Assembly: GCA_020633125.1 (NCBI GenBank)
Contig: JACKEH010000005.1
Location: 62,001-126,000, forward strand
Length of the DNA: 64,000 nt
Direction of reading: 5' to 3'
Origin: Sandaracinus sp.
Lineage (GTDB): Bacteria > Myxococcota_A > Polyangia > Polyangiales > Houyiibacteriaceae
This document shows positions 8,426-17,206 of this stretch, piece after piece (position 1 is the stretch's first letter; every line of letters starts with the position of its first letter). The position numbers and the translations under genes are program-made. The notes below the pieces were generated by a model. That model was not told the DNA's origin. It did no database searches and saw nothing but the letters and a program-made list of their open reading frames with translations.

Positions 8426-9899
8426 ATGCGTTCGATGCTTCGCGCCGCGTTCCTCTCCCTCGTCGCGGCCCCCGGGCTCGCGCAGGTCACCTTGCCCAAC
8501 GGGTTGGTGGTTCCCCGAGATTCGGTGAACGGCGAGATCCAGCTCTACTCGATGTTCTCCACACGGGGCGAAGCGATCGATTGGGTCGCCGACGCGCGGG
8601 CGACACCCGACGTGTTCTCGCCGCTCTGCAGCTTCTCGGCGGAGCTCGTCCTCAAGCAGAGCGGGTCGTCGCTCGGGGTCGGTTGGTACAACGTCGACGA
8701 CCCCTCGATGATCTTCGAGATCCTTCCCGCGGGCACGCCGGTGGGAACGACGATCACCGGCACGAGCATTCGCGACGACGCGCGCTACACGGGCGGGCTC
8801 GTCGGCTTCGCGCTCCTGCGCTCGCCGGCGCATTACTCGCAGGCCTCGCTCAACACGGTCTGCAACGCCGGCGCCTGCGCCGCGACGCCGGGACCGTGGA
8901 TCTTGAGCGTCAGCTACCCGTCGTCGGTCGAGGACGACGCGTGGTACCTCGCGTTCGAGGACGGCGACACGAGCAGCTCGTCGTGGAACAACGACGGCGA
9001 CTACAACGACTACGTCTTCTTGTTCACGGGCGTCGCGTGCGCGGGCGCGGGCGAGCCTTGCGAGGTTCCCGACGGGGTCGGCATCTGCCGTGCGGGTCTG
9101 CAGGAGTGCGGGGTGGGGGGCGCGCTCACGTGCCGACCGGACAACGCCGCGCGTGACGAGCGCTGCGACGGACAGGACGAGGACTGCGACGGGCTCGTCG
9201 ACGAAGGAGAGGGCCTCTGCGGCGCGGCCGAGCTCTGCTTCGCGGGCGTCTGCGTTCCGCCGTGCTTCGAGGGTGGCTGCGCGACCGGGGAGTCGTGTGT
9301 CGAAGGCGTGTGCATCGAGGACGCGTGTGTGTCCATGACCTGCGACGCCGGGTTGGCGTGCCGCGGTGGGGCCTGTGTCGCGCCGTGTGCCGGGGTGGTC
9401 TGCCCAAACCTGCCGCGCGGGACGCTGCGTCGACGCGTGCGCGGGGGTCACCTGCGACGAGGGAAGCGTCTGCGCGGGTGGCGTGTGCGTCGAGTCGTGC
9501 GCGTGCCGCGGTTGCGCCGACGGTGAGGCGTGTCTGGCGAGCGGCGCGTGTGTCGACGCGGGGTGCGAAGCCACGAGCTGCGGGGCCGGTGAGGTTTGTC
9601 GTGCGGGCGCGTGCGTGGACGCCTGCGTCGGTGCGGTGTGCCCGCGTGGCGAGGTCTGCGAGGCCGGTGCGTGTGTCACGCCGGAGCCGCCACCGCCGAG
9701 CGACGGTGGGGTGACGCCGCGCGACGGAGGCACGGGCGCGGACGCGGGCGACGGAGGTGGCATCGCCGACGAAGACGCGGGCGAAGGAAGCGGCTCCGGA
9801 GGGAGTGGGGGCTGCGGTTGCCGCAGCGGCGGCGACACCGGCGGGTTGTGGCTCGGCGTCGCGCTCTGGCTCGTGGCGTCGCGTCGTCGGCGCGATTGA
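8426..9899 (+). CDS. MYXO-CTERM surface protein with DUF4114 and Cys repeats, frameshifted
   Basis: The first frame (8426 to about 9410) encodes a signal peptide and then a beta-rich domain. That domain carries the DUF4114-like element AFEDGDTSSSSWNNDGDYND near residues 175-195. A metal-binding motif CDGQDEDCDGLVDEGEG (MopE type) and Cys-rich repeats follow. At about 9405-9415 the frame is lost and continues one base further on (QTCRAGRCVDACAGVTC) to 9899. The second part holds more Cys repeats, a Gly/Asp/Ala linker and a tail of MYXO-CTERM type: Gly/Ser run, GCGCRSGG, hydrophobic GLWLGVALWLVA, then RRRRD. Such tails are used for sorting to the surface in Myxococcota. The joined length is one base over a multiple of three, so this is a single indel, real or from sequencing. 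The start ATG at 8426 fits. Confidence 0.8.
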
Positions 9900-10022
9900 C
9901 GGCGGCTCGCGGCTCGTCTCGTCGTGCACGGTTCGCCAGGCTCGGCGAGATCGTCGCGACTCCGCGGTGGCGGGCGTCCGGACGAGTCGCAGGCCGCGTT
10001 TCGAGTCTCGGCGGGCGAGGCG

Positions 10023-11339
10023 TCAGCGCTCGCCGAACTTCGTGACGATCTCGACCCCGAAGTCCCCGAGGATCTCGCCGGGTGGCGTGCCGCCGACCTG
10101 GACCACGGTGGTGTCGTTGCGAATCTCGACGCGCTCGCCGTCGGCGCGCTGAAGCACGACGCGGGTCGGGAGGATCTCGCGGACCTCGGTGTCGAACCAC
10201 GTGCGGACGCGACCGGCGTCGATCGCCGCCGTGATGCGCTCGAGGTTGTCGCCCCGGCAGCGGTGAAACGCGCCGCGCCGGTAGCTGATGGCGACGGAAC
10301 GACACGCGCCGTGATCCGCGAGCGCGAGCGCCGTCTCGACCGCGCCGTTGCCACCGCCGACGACGAGCACGTCTTGGTTCGCGAAGACGTCGGGCTCGAG
10401 CACGCGGTACACGACCTTGCCTTGGTTCTCGCCGGGCACGCCGAGCTTGCGCGGCGACCCGCGGCGACCCAGCGCGAGCAAGACGTTCGCGGCGCGGCGC
10501 AGCTCGCCACTCTCGGAGCGCACCTCGTAGTGATCTTCGTCTCCGGCGACGACGCTCTTGATCAGCTCGCCCTCGACGAAGGGAAGCTCGACGCGCTTGC
10601 GAATGTCGGTCCAGAGCTCGACGAGCTCTTCCTTGCTCATGCGGCGCTTGCGGATGGCGCCGTAGAGCGGAAGCGTGAGCGTGCCGGTCATGACGACCTT
10701 CGCCCGGGGGTAGTGGAGGATCGTGCCGCCGAAGGTCTCGCGATCGAGCAGCAGGATGCGCAGGCCTCCTTCGATCAGGCGAAGCGCCGCGGCGATGCCC
10801 GCGGGACCGGCGCCGACGACGATGGCGTCCCAGGTCTCGCCCATGCCGCGTCGCCCGCTGGCGATCACTTGATCGGCGGCTTGGGTGCCCTGCATCACGG
10901 CGTTGCGGATGAGGCCCATGCCGCCGAGCTCTCCGATGACGTAGACGCCGGGTCGTGTGGTCTGAAAGGTCGGGTCGAGGCGCGGGAGCTCGACGCCACG
11001 TGTGGCGGTGCCGAAGACGAGCTGAATCGCGCCGACCGGGCACGCGGCCTCGCAGGCGCCGTGACCGACGCAGGCGAGCGGGTTGGTCAGCTGCGCGACG
11101 CCGCCTGCGATCGAGATCACCGTCTGCTCGGGGCACGCGCGCACGCAGGCGCCCGATCCGATGCAGCGGTTCGGATCGATGCGTGGATGAATGCTGTCGG
11201 GGACGACCTCGCCCATCTGCGCGAGGTCCTCCAGCATCGACGCGGCCTTCTCTTCTTTGCGGTCCTCGCGGCGCGACACGAGCCAATAGATCGCGATCGC
11301 GATCAGGAACATGCCGCCGAAGATCCACGACGTGCTCAT
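10023..11339 (-). CDS. Membrane-anchored 2[4Fe-4S]/FAD NAD(P)-dependent oxidoreductase
   Basis: This 438-residue protein is the last gene of the multiheme operon. Its ATG overlaps the stop of the barrel gene (ATGA). Residues ~4-20 form one membrane span followed by a basic stretch. Two ferredoxin-type clusters follow, CIGSGACVRACP and CVGHGACEAACP (~residues 60-105). The rest is a two-dinucleotide-fold flavoprotein with VVGAGPAGIAAALRL (FAD, ~residue 160) and VLVVGGGNGAVETALAL (NAD(P), ~residue 310), of the thioredoxin-reductase/ferredoxin-reductase class. No CxxC redox pair is seen next to the second fold. The layout suggests it moves electrons between NAD(P)H or ferredoxin in the cytoplasm and the membrane cytochromes encoded upstream. 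Direction and partner are inference. Confidence 0.88.
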   Translation of the reverse strand: MSTSWIFGGMFLIAIAIYWLVSRREDRKEEKAASMLEDLAQMGEVVPDSIHPRIDPNRCIGSGACVRACPEQTVISIAGGVAQLTNPLACVGHGACEAACPVGAIQLVFGTATRGVELPRLDPTFQTTRPGVYVIGELGGMGLIRNAVMQGTQAADQVIASGRRGMGETWDAIVVGAGPAGIAAALRLIEGGLRILLLDRETFGGTILHYPRAKVVMTGTLTLPLYGAIRKRRMSKEELVELWTDIRKRVELPFVEGELIKSVVAGDEDHYEVRSESGELRRAANVLLALGRRGSPRKLGVPGENQGKVVYRVLEPDVFANQDVLVVGGGNGAVETALALADHGACRSVAISYRRGAFHRCRGDNLERITAAIDAGRVRTWFDTEVREILPTRVVLQRADGERVEIRNDTTVVQVGGTPPGEILGDFGVEIVTKFGER

Positions 11340-13030
11340 CCGTCGGCTCCGAAAGTGGGGCGCCACACGAGGTGGAGCTGCAACAAGAGGGCGTCGAGGT
11401 CGCGTCCGAGGAGGACGTCGCCGACGAAGGCGAGCTGCCAATCGCGCGCGAGCGCGGCGAGGACTTGGGCGCCCGCCCGGTGATCGAAGCCGCTGCGAAT
11501 GTCCGCGGTGTAGAAGCGCAGCGCGGGACGGTAGTAGGCCTCGACGTCGAGCTTGCCGTCGAGGAAGGCGGCGCCGAGCGCGACGCGCGTCGAGTACACG
11601 TCCATGAGCGAGCCTCGGGTGACGCTCGCGCTCCAGCGCACGCGGGCGATCTCGGCGATGCGCACCGCGCGAAGGTGCGCGAGGAGCATCCATTGAGTCG
11701 TGTCGCGCTCGGGGGCGGTCACGTAGCTGGCCGTCGCACCCCCCGCGAGCTTGGTGCCGCGAAGCTCGACGTCGGCGTTGGCCGACCAACGCGGGTCATT
11801 GCCGGTCGCGCACGCGGTGGGATCGGTGTCCGCGACGCAGAAGTAGCCGGCCGGCAGAAACGACGCGAGCCAACGCGAGCGCTCGGGCACGCGGTAGTCG
11901 CCGCGCAGGGCCCAGTGGAAGAGACCGTGGTGCGCGGAGGCGTCGACGCTCGCGGAGAGGAGCTGCGCGACGGGCGCGTTCCACGGGTTGTTCGCGTCGA
12001 AGAACGCGAGCTCGGCGTGCGCTCCGGTGCTCACGGGGCCGGGCAAGAGGCGAAGGCTGCCCGCGAGCCGGCGCTCGTCGAGCGAGCCGGAGAAGGTGGA
12101 CCCGTAGGCGACGAGCGACGCGCTCGGGCGCCACGCGTGATCGGGCTTGGCGTAGTCGAGCTCGATGCCGAAGCGGGCGGCGTCGAACGCGGGCACGCCG
12201 GAGGTCGGCTCGGGGATGGCGCCCCCGAAGGCCGAGACGCGGAGGCCGGCGACCTCGGGCGCGCTGACCCGCGCGCCGTCGAGCGTGCCGAGCATCGACG
12301 CGGCGGAGCGTAGGCGGCCGATGGCCGCGTAGAACGCGCGGTCCTCGCCGTAGGAGAGCTGGAGTTGGCGCGCGAGGACGATGGGGCGCGAGGCGTCGGC
12401 GCGGCGTTGGTCGACGTCGCCGAAGTAGAGCTGCAGCGCGGCGTCGGTCGTCAGGCGCAGCGGCGCGTTCTGCGCGAGGCGCGCGTCGAGGCGCACGCGC
12501 AGGCGCGTCTGGTAGAGCGCGGGGCCTTCGTCGAGCGGGATCGAGGCGGTCGAGGTCGAGCGCACTTCGAGCCGCACGCGTTGCGACGCGAGGGCGCTGG
12601 TGAGCGGCACGTAGCGCGGGCGTTGCGACTCGGAGGGGCGTCGAGCGGGCGACCATTGCCCCTCGAAGCCCTCGAGCGGGGTGGGCGCGGGCAGGCGCGC
12701 GCTGCGTTCTTCGCGGCTGCGTCCCCGCCGCGTGAGCCCTCGAGCGCCGAGCTCGACGGGGCGTCCCGTGATGTCGATGACGGCGTAGGAGTCCGTGGTG
12801 GCCACGACCTCGTAGGAGCGCGCGCCGAAACGCACGCGCCCCCCGCGTCGCACGCCACGCGCGGCGCCGGGCTCGAGGTAGGCGCGGTCGCCCACGACGT
12901 CGACCACGCGAACGCGCAGCCGCTGGGCTTCGAGGGGCGCCGCGCGGACGAGCACCCAGCTGGCGAGAAAGATCGCGACGAGCCGCGACGCGCGATGGCC
13001 GAGCAGGGCGTCGCGACGCGCGGCGCTCAT
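11336..13030 (-). CDS. Predicted outer-membrane beta-barrel of multiheme operon
   Basis: A 564-residue protein with a long Sec signal (hydrophobic core LVAIFLASWVLV, cleavage probably after PLEA). Residues ~37-90 form a small beta domain (VVDVVGDRAYLEPG, RRGGRVRFGARSYEVVATT). From about residue 150 the sequence is a run of alternating polar and hydrophobic beta strands rich in Tyr, Leu, Arg and Ala, ending in LQLHLVWRPTF near the C-terminus. This is the signature of a transmembrane barrel of the outer membrane. It has no CxxCH. Both ends overlap neighbours by ATGA (13027-13030 and 11336-11339). The context suggests it is the porin of a porin-cytochrome conduit, by analogy with MtrB/PioB-type systems, although no sequence similarity to them was tested. 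Confidence 0.75.
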   Translation of the reverse strand: MSAARRDALLGHRASRLVAIFLASWVLVRAAPLEAQRLRVRVVDVVGDRAYLEPGAARGVRRGGRVRFGARSYEVVATTDSYAVIDITGRPVELGARGLTRRGRSREERSARLPAPTPLEGFEGQWSPARRPSESQRPRYVPLTSALASQRVRLEVRSTSTASIPLDEGPALYQTRLRVRLDARLAQNAPLRLTTDAALQLYFGDVDQRRADASRPIVLARQLQLSYGEDRAFYAAIGRLRSAASMLGTLDGARVSAPEVAGLRVSAFGGAIPEPTSGVPAFDAARFGIELDYAKPDHAWRPSASLVAYGSTFSGSLDERRLAGSLRLLPGPVSTGAHAELAFFDANNPWNAPVAQLLSASVDASAHHGLFHWALRGDYRVPERSRWLASFLPAGYFCVADTDPTACATGNDPRWSANADVELRGTKLAGGATASYVTAPERDTTQWMLLAHLRAVRIAEIARVRWSASVTRGSLMDVYSTRVALGAAFLDGKLDVEAYYRPALRFYTADIRSGFDHRAGAQVLAALARDWQLAFVGDVLLGRDLDALLLQLHLVWRPTFGADG

Positions 13031-13920
13031 CGCGTGGCCCCTCCGGGATGACATGCGAGACAGCCGGGGCCTTCGGTGCCGACGGCGAGTCCAGGGTGTT
13101 GTTGCGCGAGCGCGAGCGGGCCGTGCTCGTGGCACCCGGTGCAGCTCACGACGCGCGGCATTGCGGGCACGCGGTGGCAGCTCTCGCAATCGGCGCCGCG
13201 GTGCGGACCGAAACGAATCGGGAACGCGAGGTCGTGCGCGTCCGCGCCGAAACGCGTCGTGCCGCTCGTGAGCCCGCCTCCGATCGAACCGAGCGTGTCG
13301 ATCGGCACGAGCGCCGGCACCCAACCGAGCGGTCGATGGCATTGCTCGCAATCGCGCGGGAAGGGCGGCGTGGTGGCGTCGCCGAGGTGGCTCGGGTGAA
13401 TGTCGGGGCGGGCGTAGTCTGCCGCGTGGCAGCCGTAGCAATCGGAGGGCGCGTTGCGCACGAACGCGTCGCCCTGTCGCTGGTGGCATTCGGTGCAGTC
13501 GGCCAGCGCGTGCATGCCGGTGAGGGGCAGCTGCGTGCGGCGGTGGAGCTCCATCGCGTCCGTGAGGTGGAAGTCGCGTGAGGAGTGGCATTCGTCGCAG
13601 CGGGTGCCGAGGCGCGCTTCGTGCGGGTCGGCGTGGCAGCTGACGCACGCACGTCGCACGGGTTCTCCGGGGCGGTGGCAGTCGACGCAGCCGACGGCGA
13701 CGTGGCGCCCGGTGAGCGGGAAGCCCGTGGAGTCGTGGTCGAAGCCACCGCCGGCCGCGCGCGCGCCGCTGCCTCCGATGCGCCAACCGTCGGGGGTGTG
13801 GCAGTTCGCGCAGTCGACGCCTTCGGCGATGGAGCCTTCGTGGGGATCGTGGCGCTCGGCCGACTCGGCGGGGGGGGAGCTGCACGCGCAGAGCGCGGCG
13901 AGGAGGAGCGCGCGTTTCAT
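13027..13920 (-). CDS. Decaheme c-type cytochrome lipoprotein
   Basis: A 297-residue protein with ten CxxCH heme-binding motifs (CANCH, CVDCH, CVSCH, CDECH, CTECH, CYGCH, CEQCH, CESCH, CTGCH, CLACH). The N-terminus (MKRALLLAALCACSS) is a lipoprotein signal with L-C-A-C as probable lipobox, so the protein should be tethered to a membrane surface, most likely the outer membrane. Extra His residues between the motifs could serve as distal heme ligands. It overlaps the 23-heme gene upstream and the barrel gene downstream by ATGA. The likely role is as the periplasmic or cell-surface partner of the barrel in long-range electron transfer. Confidence 0.9.
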   Translation of the reverse strand: MKRALLLAALCACSSPPAESAERHDPHEGSIAEGVDCANCHTPDGWRIGGSGARAAGGGFDHDSTGFPLTGRHVAVGCVDCHRPGEPVRRACVSCHADPHEARLGTRCDECHSSRDFHLTDAMELHRRTQLPLTGMHALADCTECHQRQGDAFVRNAPSDCYGCHAADYARPDIHPSHLGDATTPPFPRDCEQCHRPLGWVPALVPIDTLGSIGGGLTSGTTRFGADAHDLAFPIRFGPHRGADCESCHRVPAMPRVVSCTGCHEHGPLALAQQHPGLAVGTEGPGCLACHPGGATR

Positions 13921-16301
13921 CGCGAGAGCTCCCGCGCCCAGGCCTGAAGGCCCGCGTCGAAGGGGTCTTCCGTCGGTGCGGCGTACGCGAGCCCGAGGTG
14001 GGCGACGTCGCGGCGCGAGGGATCGAGGTGCGCGGCGTAGTCGTCGTGGGCGTTCGTGCGACCGTCGTCGAAGACGCGTGCCTCGAACGCGAGGTGTGGA
14101 CAGCTCGCCGCCTCGTAGGTCGCGTCTTCGTAGGTCGCGTCTTGGTGCGCGCACGCCACGGCGTCGACGTGAGGGCACGCTTCGACGGCGTCCGTCGTGT
14201 CGGCGCGGGGGCACGACTCGAAGTCGGCGAAGTCGGAATGCGCGAAGTCGGGATGCGCGAAGTCGGGATGCGCGAAGTCGGGATGCGCGAAGTCGGAATG
14301 CGCGAAGTCGGGATGCGCGAAGTCGGGATGCGCGAAGTCGGGATGCGCGAAGTCGGGATGCGCGAGGTCGGGATGCGCGAAGTCGGGAGGCGTCGTCGGT
14401 CCGGCGAACGCCCAGCCCACGCCTGCGTCGAGCGCCTCGTCGAGCGCGAGGACGTCCGCGTCGACGTCGAACGCGACCCCGGCGTCGCTGGACTGCGCCC
14501 GCTCGCGGCGCTCGTGCGGGTTCGCGTGGCAATCCGCGCACGCCCGGTACCCCAAGCGCCAACGCACGACCTGCGTCCCGTTCGCGAGCGCCTCGCTGCG
14601 ATGGCAGCCGACGCACGGCAAACCTTCGTGCCGACCGGTGAGCGCGAAGCCGGTGCGCGCCGCGTGGTCGAAGTCGTGAATCTCGAAGGCTTCGGTCGTA
14701 TGACACTGCGGGCACGCGCGAATCGGCGCGCTCGTGCGGAACTGCCCCGCGTGGTCGTCCTCGTGGCAGCCCTCGCACACCCGAGGCACGCCGCGGTAGC
14801 TGGCGCCGCGACCTTGCTCGCGGTCCTCTTGCGTCGGGTGGTGGCACGAGTCGCACGCCGCGCGCGCATGGGCGCCAGTGAGCGGCCACGTGTCGTGCGC
14901 GATGTTCGGCTGATGCCAGCTCGTCGTCTGATGACACGTCGCGCATCCGCCGCGCGCCATCTCCGCCGCGAACTGATCGCCGTGCGGGTTCTCGTGGCAG
15001 CCCGCGCAGGTTTGGTCGGCGACGCGGTAGCGCAAGCGCGGTCGCACGGAGCCGTGGCAGCCGGAGCACGCGACGTCGGTGTGGCTTCCGGTGAGCGGGA
15101 ACGCGGTGGCCGCGTGGTACGCGAGCGCGAAGCGGGAAGGCGCGAAGTCCGCGTCCGTGTGGCAGCTCGCGCAGTCGAAGCCCTCCGCGCCTCGGAACGC
15201 GAACTCGTGCGGGTCGCGGTGGCACGACCCGCAGCGCTCGAACTCGAGCTCTCGGTAGCGTTCGTTTCGCGGCAGCTCCGGCGAGTGACACGAGGCGCAT
15301 TCGACGTCGACGTGCGCGCCCCCGAGCGCGAACGCGGTACGGCCGTGGGCGTCGAGACCGATGCGCCGCGGCAACCCGAGCCAACGAATCGAGCGATGGC
15401 ATTCGATGCAGTTGCGGCCGAAGGGCGCCTCGTGCACCGGTCGGTGGCAGTTGACGCAGCGGCTGCCACGCGAGGGCGCCGCGACGGTGCCGCGGTCGTG
15501 GCAATCGCCGCATGCGACGTCTGCGTGCCCGTTCGCGAGGCTCAACACCGGGTGTTGTTCGCGGAAGCGCTCGACGTTGGTCCACGTCGTCTCGTTGTGG
15601 CAGCGCGAGCACTCCGCACCGAAGCGGCCCGCGTGGGGGTCCGTGTGGCAGCTCGTGCACGACGAGAACGCGATGCCCCGGTATTGCGGCGGGTCGTGGT
15701 GGCAGCGCGCGCACTCGACCCGGCGGTGGGCGCCTCGCAACGGGAAACGTGCGCGACCGTGGTCGAAGCTCTCGAGGTCGACGCGCGACCAGCGGGTCTC
15801 GTCGTGGCAGGTCTGGCATTCGTTGCCGAAGCGCCCCTCGTGCGGGTCTTCGTGGCAGGACGCGCAACGCGTCGAGAGCCCGAGGAAGGAACGGCCGCGG
15901 TCGTGACAGCCGGCGCACTCCTGGCGTTGGTGCGCGCCGCGCAACGGCCAACCCGCGAGCCGATGATCGAACGCGTTCTTGTTGCCACCGGGCCAGCGAA
16001 TTTGCGGCACGTTTCGACCGAGGTGCTCGACGTGGCAAGGCGCGCACGGGCGCCCGCGGTATTCGCCGCCGTGAAGTCCTTGCCCCGCGTTCACGCGGCG
16101 CGCGAGGTCTTCGTGGCACGAGAGGCAGAGGGTGTTGCGAACCTGTCGGCCGCTCGAGTGGCAGTCGCCGCAGTGATCGTCGCCTTCGAGGTCGGCGTGA
16201 AAGCGCGAGAGCGGGCCGGGCGAGAAGAGCTGCGCATGCGCAGGGGCCGAGCAGAGCGCGGACACGACGACGATCGCAGCGACGACGAGACGCATGCTCA
16301 T
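13917..16301 (-). CDS. 23-heme c-type cytochrome with DFAHP pentapeptide tail
   Basis: A 794-residue exported protein with a Sec signal (ALCSAPAHA cleavage region) and 23 CxxCH motifs between about residues 40 and 625. The motifs recur with a rhythm such as PLTGAH...C-x-x-C-x-x-CH, so it is built of repeated heme modules. After the heme region, residues ~637-694 are eleven copies of the pentapeptide D-F-A-H-P (variants DLAHP, DFAHS), then an acidic tail of about 100 residues with further Cys and His (CPHVDAVACAHQD, CPHL). The start at 16301 is chosen because it overlaps the stop of the cytochrome b gene (ATGA). It is probably the periplasm-spanning electron wire of the operon. The repeat tail is unusual for multiheme cytochromes. 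Confidence 0.9.
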   Translation of the reverse strand: MSMRLVVAAIVVVSALCSAPAHAQLFSPGPLSRFHADLEGDDHCGDCHSSGRQVRNTLCLSCHEDLARRVNAGQGLHGGEYRGRPCAPCHVEHLGRNVPQIRWPGGNKNAFDHRLAGWPLRGAHQRQECAGCHDRGRSFLGLSTRCASCHEDPHEGRFGNECQTCHDETRWSRVDLESFDHGRARFPLRGAHRRVECARCHHDPPQYRGIAFSSCTSCHTDPHAGRFGAECSRCHNETTWTNVERFREQHPVLSLANGHADVACGDCHDRGTVAAPSRGSRCVNCHRPVHEAPFGRNCIECHRSIRWLGLPRRIGLDAHGRTAFALGGAHVDVECASCHSPELPRNERYRELEFERCGSCHRDPHEFAFRGAEGFDCASCHTDADFAPSRFALAYHAATAFPLTGSHTDVACSGCHGSVRPRLRYRVADQTCAGCHENPHGDQFAAEMARGGCATCHQTTSWHQPNIAHDTWPLTGAHARAACDSCHHPTQEDREQGRGASYRGVPRVCEGCHEDDHAGQFRTSAPIRACPQCHTTEAFEIHDFDHAARTGFALTGRHEGLPCVGCHRSEALANGTQVVRWRLGYRACADCHANPHERRERAQSSDAGVAFDVDADVLALDEALDAGVGWAFAGPTTPPDFAHPDLAHPDFAHPDFAHPDFAHPDFAHSDFAHPDFAHPDFAHPDFAHSDFADFESCPRADTTDAVEACPHVDAVACAHQDATYEDATYEAASCPHLAFEARVFDDGRTNAHDDYAAHLDPSRRDVAHLGLAYAAPTEDPFDAGLQAWARELSR
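14219..14394 (-). repeat. 15-bp tandem repeat encoding DFAHP units
   Basis: About eleven copies of a 15-bp unit (plus strand GGGATGCGCGAAGTC) lie inside the 23-heme gene. The unit is a multiple of three, so the reading frame is kept, and changes in copy number would only lengthen or shorten the protein tail. Differences between copies are single bases (GGA/GAA, AAG/GAG). Confidence 0.9.
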
Positions 16302-17188
16302 TCCGCCGAGAAGATCCAACGGTAGCCGTAGTGCCACGCGACGCCGATGTGCACGGCGGCGGCGAGCAACATCAAGATCGCGAAGAAGCGGTGCACGCGT
16401 CGCCACACGCGCAGCACGTTCGTCGCGGCTTCGGCGCGCACCTCGTCGCGGGCGGCGCGACCCGCTTCTTTGACGATGCGGCGTGCCAGGCCGCGCTCGG
16501 TCGGATCGAGCTGCGCTTCGACGTTCGGCCACGCCGCGAGCACCGCCGCGCGTCGCCTTCGACCCTCGGTCATCCAACGCGGCACGGTCGCGAGGGTACG
16601 CACCAAGCCGGGCGTGGTGGCGAAGCGCGTCACGGCGACCTCGGAGAGGCGCGCACGGACGTCACGGGCGGTGCCGCGGACGAGCTCGTCGAGGGCGGAG
16701 AGCCGCTGGTCGAGCAGCTTCGAGGTCGCGCGAGGCGCCAGCTGCACCATGTAGCGGCCCACCAAGCCGCTGAGCACCACGGCGCCGAGCGCGATGGCCG
16801 CGACGAGCGCGAGGGTGTTTCGAATCTGGAACGCCGAGTGAAAGGCGATCAGCAGCGAGCCGGCGAGCCCGGTGAAGACGTGCACCTCGAGCCAGACGCG
16901 TAGCGAGCCGAGCGGCGCGCGCGGCATGCGGCGGCGCACGAGGTAGAGCAGGTTCAGCGCGATGAGCCCCGTGCCGACGACGCCGTAGCCCTGACCGAAG
17001 AGGCCGGTCGCCGAGAGGATTCGGTAGTCGTCGTGCAGCGGGCGGTCGCCGACGGGCTCGCGGTAAAAGTCGTAGCCGCGCCACAACAAGAACGCCGCGA
17101 GCGTCGTGAGGCCGAGGGCCAACACAAAGGTCCACACGGGGCGGCGAAGGCCAGCGGTGATCGCGTCGAGCGAAGCGTCTTGGGACAT
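16298..17188 (-). CDS. b-type cytochrome-like integral membrane protein
   Basis: A 296-residue protein with about five hydrophobic segments: residues ~18-36, ~62-84, ~104-115, ~125-148 and ~262-280. His residues lie within or next to helices in HVFTGLAGSLLIAFHSAF (two His 13 apart), RRVHRFFAIL and AAAVHIGVAWHYGY. This is a typical pattern for heme b ligation in cytochrome b/ferric-reductase-like proteins. A charged helical loop (~150-255) is probably cytoplasmic. It starts 18 nt after the octaheme lipoprotein gene and overlaps the 23-heme gene by ATGA. The expected role is electron exchange between the inner-membrane quinone pool or the Fe-S/FAD protein and the periplasmic hemes. Confidence 0.75.
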   Translation of the reverse strand: MSQDASLDAITAGLRRPVWTFVLALGLTTLAAFLLWRGYDFYREPVGDRPLHDDYRILSATGLFGQGYGVVGTGLIALNLLYLVRRRMPRAPLGSLRVWLEVHVFTGLAGSLLIAFHSAFQIRNTLALVAAIALGAVVLSGLVGRYMVQLAPRATSKLLDQRLSALDELVRGTARDVRARLSEVAVTRFATTPGLVRTLATVPRWMTEGRRRRAAVLAAWPNVEAQLDPTERGLARRIVKEAGRAARDEVRAEAATNVLRVWRRVHRFFAILMLLAAAVHIGVAWHYGYRWIFSAE

Positions 17189-17206
17189 CGGCGAGCGAAG
17201 GAGCGA

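Noticed and set aside
13998..16325. Long open frame on the plus strand across the cytochrome genes
   Set aside because: It is opposite 23 regularly spaced CxxCH codons; high GC keeps the antisense frame open. The minus-strand gene has signal, heme motifs and overlaps with both neighbours.
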